Assembly: GCF_000516985.1 (NCBI RefSeq)
Contig: NW_006917093.1
Span: 620,001-684,000, forward strand
DNA length: 64,000 nucleotides
Source of the DNA: Pestalotiopsis fici W106-1
Lineage: Eukaryota > Ascomycota > Sordariomycetes > Amphisphaeriales > Sporocadaceae
Direction of reading: 5' to 3'
Part shown: in pieces, positions 57,677-64,000 of the stretch
Layout of the letters: the number at the start of each line of letters is the position of its first letter
Numbering within the stretch: position 1 is the first letter of the stretch
Made by a program: the position numbers and the translations under genes
Notes under the pieces: model-generated
What the model was told of the DNA's origin: nothing
Databases searched by the model: none
The model's input: the letters and a program-made list of their open reading frames with translations, nothing else

Positions 57677-58087
57677 TAGATGTAGTGCAAAATATTTCTC
57701 AAATACCCACGACAAAATTTCACGATAATATCACGGCGAGGAAAAGCACTGTGTATTGGATTCCAGAAATGAACTGCTCACCTGTGATAAGCGAGGTATC
57801 TATGCGTTTTTTGTTTTGTTTTTGTTTTTGTTTTACAATGGAATGTTTTCTCCAACCAGAGCCGGCTCTTCTTTTCTATCCCTCTATCTAATTGTGACAA
57901 GGTGTAGGTAAAATGAGGGATGCTGCGTGCCAAACCCATACAAGTATAATCATCTAGATCTTGTGCTCTAGTCTTGAAGCAAACCGCATGCAATCTCTGA
58001 TGGACCTGGGCACAGCCCCGGTATTGTGCATTTGCACTTTATTCATTTAAATGTCAAGGGTGACATATTCGTACTTTTTGGCCAACT
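57677..58087. other. convergent intergenic region
   Basis: 411 bp between the stops of VPS52 (plus) and the TBC gene (minus), holding both 3' ends. A TTTTGTTTTTG-type simple repeat lies near 57810-57835. Confidence 0.45.
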
Positions 58088-59552
58088 TCACCTCAGCTTT
58101 GACCATAGAGCTTCCAAGAAACCCCAGGTGCCAGGTGATTTCCGTATGTACACGGCCGCCAGACCAATGAGGACGGCTAGTGCAATGCCGCGAGCGGGCT
58201 TGCGGTATGCCCACATTTGCTTGAGTATTCTCTCGCGGCTCTCGGCCCACTGCATTTCCTTGAGCTGCTTCTCAAAGAATCGATGCCCATCCTCAAGAGT
58301 CTGCTTGGAACAGATTGTGACGTTGCGAGCCGTCTTGAGAACGCTTGCGCTCGATATCCTACGCCAGGAGCGAAGAGACTCTGGCGGGTGTTTCTCAAAC
58401 AATGCAGCGGTATCAGCAATGAGCTTGTCGAGATCGAGAGGCTGAGGTAATTTGGATAGTATCGAGTGGAGCATTTCAGGCTCGCTATCTGGCGTATCGA
58501 ACAACTCCTCTCGTCGATTCAAAACAATTTGAGCAAACATGTAGACGCTAAATATCTGCTCGCGGGCTAACAGGGCATCGAAGAGCCGGGCAATGGAGTT
58601 GTAGGATTGTATGTCGTGCGCATACATGGTCAGTGTTCCCGACAGGGCGAAGAAGGGCTCAGTCTGGGACAAGTGGCGACACAATGCTGGATCCACCGCA
58701 TTCAGAATATCTGGAATCAGTCGCAATTGAGAAATGGCAGGCGCCAGGGTGGGCAGCATAAAGTCTCGAATCCGAAGCGCAGAAAGACGGGCGACCGCTG
58801 AGGCCCTCAATTGGGGCGGCAATACAAGCAAGAAGACTTGGCAAATATCGTGATAGCCTTGGAAATAGCACAGATAGGGTTGTCGCCTAAGTGTTTCCGT
58901 GATTAAGTCTGAGAGCTCAGTCTTTTTGGTTTCCAGTTGAGATTGAGACTGATCTGAGGGTTGAATATCAGCAAAAAGTCGATGCATTGAGGTAATGCCA
59001 CCAAAGTCGAAGGACCGTTGTACGGCTGACGCGCGTTCCAATTTCACTAGGTATTCCGAGACGTTCGAAAAAAAAAAAGTACACATACCATTGGGATAGT
59101 ATATGAAGCTGCGGTCGACATCTAGACGGACCTGATCCTCATCCCTGTGCCGGGGAAGCGTGGTCCATGGTCTATTGATTGCATCTGCCTCTTTAGAGGT
59201 GTCATCAACAGATCCATTGATCTCGGAATGAGGCTTTGGCGATGAAGTGTCGTTTTCAAGAGCGACTGCATGAGAAGGCCTAATGCCGAGGAGGACCGCC
59301 CCTGCAAGAATCACATTGTAAGCTTGCCCCGTCTAATGAGCAATGTTGCGTGTCTAGAGACTCACATGCGCGAAATCGAATAGCATCCGAGAGGAACCCC
59401 CCTTTGCTGACTGCGAGCTCCTTGAGATGTTCAATGTCGTCACGACTGCAGGCGTCAAGAATGGCACGACTTTTGGCGTGGTCTACCGCGACATTGTCCC
59501 GAGTGCCTAGAGTCTCGGAGCGCTCGCCAGGCTCGACCGCCGTTGTTGACAT
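58088..59552 (-). CDS. GYP8: Rab GTPase-activating protein, TBC1D20/Gyp8-like, with C-terminal membrane anchor
   Basis: Three exons: 59552-59366, 59301-59089 and 59046-58088, 452 residues. The TBC domain (about 50-330) includes SDAIRFRAWAVLLGI across intron 1, LDVDRSFIYYPN, and LSDLITETLRRQPYLCYFQG leading to GYHDICQVFLLVL. The YFQGYHD motif carries the TBC glutamine finger region. The last 25 residues contain ARGIALAVLIGLAAVYI, a single membrane segment near the end, as in TBC1D20. It should act on Rab1/Ypt1 at the ER. The second intron (59047-59088) is only 42 nt and a multiple of three: retention would add 14 residues without a stop, so the boundary there is uncertain. Confidence 0.9.
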
Positions 59553-62500
59553 GCTCGGAAATCTGTAATATGGCCTGCCGTGTATCGTTGAGAACCTGCT
59601 GTGCCCTGGTCGTCTAAGCAGGTTGGCCCAGTCCGAGCCAGATATACCATGCGAGGTTGGTCTTTGTTATAGCTGCTCTGAAGCGATGCAGGGTTGCGAC
59701 GACGTGCAGGATCGACTCGACTGCCCAACCTGAGGACCTTGTCCTTGCTGGCAGTCAACTATTCGTTGGCAACCAATGTAGGCCGGAGTTTTGAATCAGA
59801 AAACCGTTCTTCATGTGGTCCGGAGGTTTGACAATTCCTTGCAGCTGAGCCAAGGACGAAGAAGCAACTGAGTTGCGGAATTGCAGCGAGCGTAGAGGCC
59901 CGTGTTGGAGGAAAACGACAGGGCTATTGGAACCGGGTACCTCCCAAGTACGCTGTTGCTGGTCACGCAATATATCCTCCCTCAGATATGTTTTTGCACC
60001 ACTCTACCAGGTCCTGCTCGCCTATGGACGCCAGAGCATTACCAGGTCGAGATTGTTCTGAACGCCCTCCGCTCTCTGTCTCAGCAATTGCTGTTCTTTC
60101 GCATCTGAACCATCAATAGACCAAGGCCCAGATATGTAATTGGCGTATGTAGCAGACGGTTCGGTGCGAATGCAACAACGGCCGACCTCAGCTTGCTTGC
60201 GGTATGTCTTTGTGATTCGAGCTCGCCTTGTGACAATGCACGTTCCCACTGAAACCCTAGTCGCCCAGCTGCAATGGGCCCAGGACCTGCTTTGGCGCAC
60301 GAAGGGGACGATTTCTGGTACGGTCGGGGCTTTGCAATCGGTCGAGGCACTAGCAGAGGGCAGAAAGATCAAGGGACAATCACAAAATATGCATCAATTG
60401 GGCTGGCGCTATACAGCATCTGCAGTGTGCATATAGGTAATGTACGCCGTTGGGATCTTGGAGTTTTCGATTCAAGACAGCTTGTCGATCGCGTATCGAC
60501 AGGGATGAGGCGCGAATCCAGACGCCAGGCGGGTTGGATGGGCTGACGTGACAGCGGCGGAGGGGTTCCGGAGCGAGCTAATCGAGCTACGTATGTACTA
60601 ACACCTTTTGAAGCCCCGCACCAATTGATACAATTGACAGGCGGATTAAAGTGTAATAAGTGTTGTATTTCTATACAACAAGCCAGTGTTGCCATAGATG
60701 AGTAACAGCACTCGGCATCTTGATCTATATCTTCTGCCTGGGCTCGTATGTAGATATGTTTGATGCCTTGTGACCCATCATCGTTTAACTAATATGTCCA
60801 GCTGGTAGCTACCATTTGAGCAGTCGAGGTTGCTTTTTCAGTCGTACAGAAACCAACAGCACATGAGGTTCCCTCCTCTCACCTAATGCTTTCATTACGT
60901 GTATCTACAGGCTCAGCCATAATCAATCTACTGCGGCGAAGAGAAGCACTACATGCATCCACCACTTGTGTGACACATGGGTTGAGCCATGTCGGCGACC
61001 AAGTACCTATGACGCCGCTGGAAACACACAATCTTCCAAGCTGATGAGTGAAGGCATGCTTGGGAGATAAGTGTACCAGAAAAGCGATGGCAGACTAACT
61101 CGAGCACGCATGATTTTTATCCCTTGAATCTGCCTCACTAAGGTTTACTCTCCCTTCACGATTGGCAAGAATTCAAACTGTTGCACTTTATGTATATTCT
61201 CACCGTAGATTTGGCCAAGATGCTGGTTTGCATGTGCCAAAGACCCCAACGGGCACACAGAAGACGGCAGTTGCACGCGCTCTCTACTTGTTGGCCTCGT
61301 TCCCCCAAAACGGCTTTCACTTCATGATCTATGCCACACATGGCAGTCTTGCTACCTTGTAGGCCACCTAGTGTTCCAGCAGCGGGAGGTTCCGAGGCTA
61401 TCTGTGGTTAATGCTGGTTATGGCTTGGCCACGGCCCGTGCAGTCTCGGAGGTATATCGAGAGAGGCAAACATAAGAGACGATGTGATTCATGTGATCCT
61501 TGGTGCAAACATTGCCTGGGCCACCTGTTTCCACAAGTCAGAGCGTCTTCATCTCGGTGTAAAGTCTTGCCAACGCCTGTAGATTGCCAAATGCCTAATC
61601 CATTTTAACCTATATTTAGTCACTGCATAATGGGCGAGTGATTTCTATCATTAAACTCCAAGCTTGGTAGGCTGTCTTTTCTTGACATTGCAGCCGACGC
61701 TCCACGATGCAGACAAGAACAAATTCAACGACTCCACGACTTTGGAATCCCTGCTGAAATGTATCCCGGTGGGAGATCGTGGACCGCGTATCATTCAGAT
61801 GGCTGGGTGAATCTTACTAATGCAGGCGGTCGATCGATGGTGCCATTTCCTCGTCAATACCCTAGACTCTTGTAGGGACGAATTGACTTGGCTCTTGGAA
61901 TATCAAAATGAATAGTAGTGCCATGGATCGCTTAGATGCGTCTTCTCTACACAGTACTTGGTGCTTGCCTACACCAGCCACGGTGTATTGACGGCCATTC
62001 CTCGTAATATTAATTTGACATCTTGAGAGTGTATCCTGGCTTGACAGGGCAGCGGGGTAAATCAACATCCCGCTGACATGCATGCAAAGGCTTCTTTCTC
62101 CAGAAAAGATGCATGATCCTTGCTCCAACAATGGGCATACACATGTATGTCAACACGCATGTTTCTCCTGCCTGCATACCAGTCGGACACAGCGGCAAAG
62201 TTTTCTGGTGACTTGTCATTGACCGCCATATCCTCGCACGTAGCTTTAGTTCTACAACTGTTTAGATGCGCAAGCCAGTCAGGCCAGTATGCCACGGCAT
62301 GTAGAAGACCTGCATGATGTGGCTGTCTGCCACACGACTTCATCATTTCCATGGTTGCACTTGTGGCATAGGCAAAGTTGAAAATAAAATGTGACTTTCA
62401 TGTATTTTTTTTTTCCTACAGACATGGTTTGTACATCAATGCCCACCCTGCCCAATGTTACTGTATGTAATTCTCCGGTGATCTATCATATCAGAGGGGC

Positions 62501-64000
62501 TCTTTCTATCCAGGCCCGAGACAACACATTGTCAGATTTTTTTTTTGGGTTGCAGATGAACCTGTGCGTGCAAAACGGGAACACGTGTGTCTTGTATTTC
62601 TACATGTTTGTACCTCGGGCCCATCAATCTGATGAACCTGAGAGCCCAACTTGGCAAATGTTGGTCGGTTAGTTTATCCGTGACGAAAGGCTAATTTTCT
62701 TCTTCTTGGATATATATGCAGTATACTGCCTGCCATGTGCGTCAATATGATGAAAAAAAAATTATTCGACTAATGTACGCAGAAGCAAGTATATCTACAC
62801 GTCTAGATGGTTCGTGTTGCAAGGCTTTGAGTGAAGATTGTTCACAGGCGAAGTTCCTGCCCATTCGAAGCAGTATACGTTTTCGAAGGGTTAGTGAAAA
62901 GGAGCAATATTGCATAAGCATATTACATTGCAGAGATATTGGAGCATATGGATTTTAGCTAGGCAGGTGTCTAAGTAGACTATTATGCGCTTGTTACTCT
63001 CATCACGTTGGATAATGTAAGTAGCAGATGTTTTGATGGCCCCCCCACTACAGTCAGGTACATTGTAGTATGCACGCAGCACTTTGTCAGAGGATAATGC
63101 CTCAAGGGACTGCAAAGTGACTGAATCGTCCCTTGTTACACGCATTTGCATGGAATCAAAGTCAATTGAGAATATAGGCATCTGGGTATGTAGGTATCAA
63201 AGGCAGCAAGAACATGCCACAAAGGGACTCAAAGGCCACAGGCGAAAACTCGGGGCAGTAGTTACCTAATGTATCTAATTTAGCAATCAGACAGGGTAGA
63301 CAGACAGCGCAGCTACCTTGGCTATTGAGATCCACTGGCTCTGCAAAACCACAACCACATTAGCCCGGGCGGGCTGCTTAACCTTCCACCTTCCACCGAA
63401 CTACAGAGTACCTACCTACATACCTCAACCTGGGTGGGTAATGTAGTAGGTATGTGAACAATCCACCCCGCAGCTAGATCCGGCCTCACCCAAATCATTA
63501 AATCCACAACCTTCCTCCAGGGACGAACTGCAGGGTCCCAAGGCAACCGACCGAGTGGCCAGACCTGGCTCGAAACATTTTGAACTCTGAGTGGTCGTCT
63601 ATCTTTCTTTTTCTCTTCTTCTTTTATCCCTCTTCATCTTTGGTCAACCACATCTATTTCCCTGCTTCTTCCCGCCGTTCTCTCCCAACGACAGCACCCG
63701 TCGTCATCTTCGTTGCCCAACGGCTGCACGATCAAACTCAAACGTCCCCCCCAGCCTTGGGCGTCTTGCTGCAAGGGCTCTCGGGGTCTGACCAGGGGCC
63801 GGAATTATCCTCAACCCATATGAGGCAAACCATCCGCCTTGGAACCGGCTCAGCAACACCAGAAGCGGCAGCGGCCATTGATTGAATCTTCTCAGCTGCG
63901 TACATGACAGCACAAGTTGGCCATGTGCTAACCTGACCGGACCGCATACAGCTCCAGCCCTCGTTATCTTCTCCGCAATACCCTGTTTTCAAATTCAATT
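59553..64000. other. 4.4-kb mostly gene-free right end
   Basis: The left part holds the promoter of the TBC gene. Open frames such as 60140-60436, 61162-61362 and 62391-62672 have no protein character. A coding-like fragment is listed at 61663-61875. Near 63380-63640 the sequence changes to CCTACCTACATACC-type and CT-rich text, which looks like the promoter and leader of a plus-strand gene outside the window. Confidence 0.4.
61663..61875 (+). pseudogene. coding-like fragment of unknown family
   Basis: The open frame has a natural-looking protein composition: SFLDIAADAPRCRQEQIQRL, DFGIPAEMYPGGRSWTAYHS and DGWVNLTNAGG, ending at the TAG at 61873. There is no ATG in frame. A possible acceptor (TTGACATTGCAG) precedes it at 61682-61693. 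It could be a last exon whose upstream exons are lost, or chance. Family not recognised. Confidence 0.3.

Noticed and set aside
60140..60546. Overlapping plus- and minus-strand frames upstream of the TBC gene
   Set aside because: Several frames of similar length overlap on both strands without domain text or splice structure.
63580..63998. Open frames on both strands at the right edge
   Set aside because: The composition is that of a CT-rich leader; no domain text. It is more likely the promoter and leader of a gene outside the window.

Overview
The window looks like a filamentous ascomycete nuclear genome, most likely a Sordariomycete and probably Hypocreales. Genes carry short introns of about 42-110 bp with GT-AG borders and CTRAC-like branch sites. 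The gene content (HET protein, CYP61/ERG5, Eaf7, DASH Ask1, a killer-toxin-like GH18 chitinase beside a LysM protein) also fits. I found no bacterial operon signals. Exon borders below were worked out by hand from splice consensus and reading phase; in every intact multi-exon model the summed exons are a multiple of three.

Layout. (1) 1-10 kb is accessory and mostly decayed. It holds an intact histidine-phosphatase gene and an intact gene with an NLR-type N-terminal domain. These lie among relics of ankyrin genes, a polyketide-synthase thioesterase, a P450 and an unknown gene, plus an inverted-repeat element and a 100-N assembly gap. A 54-bp direct repeat (404-457 and 9012-9065) brackets this segment. 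(2) 10.6-19.9 kb is a divergent chitin-related pair: a secreted LysM/CBM18 protein (minus) and a 1747-residue GH18 chitinase with a long C-terminal extension (plus). (3) 20.3-24 kb has a pseudokinase-like gene divergent from a HET-domain gene. (4) 24.6-31 kb is a housekeeping block: EAF7 (NuA4), a gamma-tubulin complex (Spc97/Spc98) subunit and ASK1 (DASH). (5) 31.9-39 kb is about 7 kb with no convincing gene. (6) 39-59.6 kb is a dense core block: ERG5, an S10 carboxypeptidase, a secreted GNAT-like protein, a mitochondrial rhodanese, a Yip1-family protein, ubiquitin-L40, RRN7, eIF5A, VPS52 and a Gyp8/TBC1D20-like GAP. (7) 59.6-64 kb is intergenic apart from one coding-like fragment.

Functional themes. 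The LysM/CBM18 and GH18 genes probably act together on chitin (own wall, fungal prey or host). The pseudokinase/HET pair and the Helo-like/ULD gene belong to families tied to fungal allorecognition and regulated cell death. The GCP and ASK1 neighbours both serve the mitotic spindle. The Yip1, VPS52 and TBC genes all serve Golgi/endosome traffic.

Most notable points: a ubiquitin-L40 gene whose start codon is split by an intron and followed by a 7-nt microexon; a GC-AG intron in the LysM gene; the chitinase/LysM pair; the HET/pseudokinase pair; and the repeat-bounded graveyard whose in-frame stops look like C-to-T changes.
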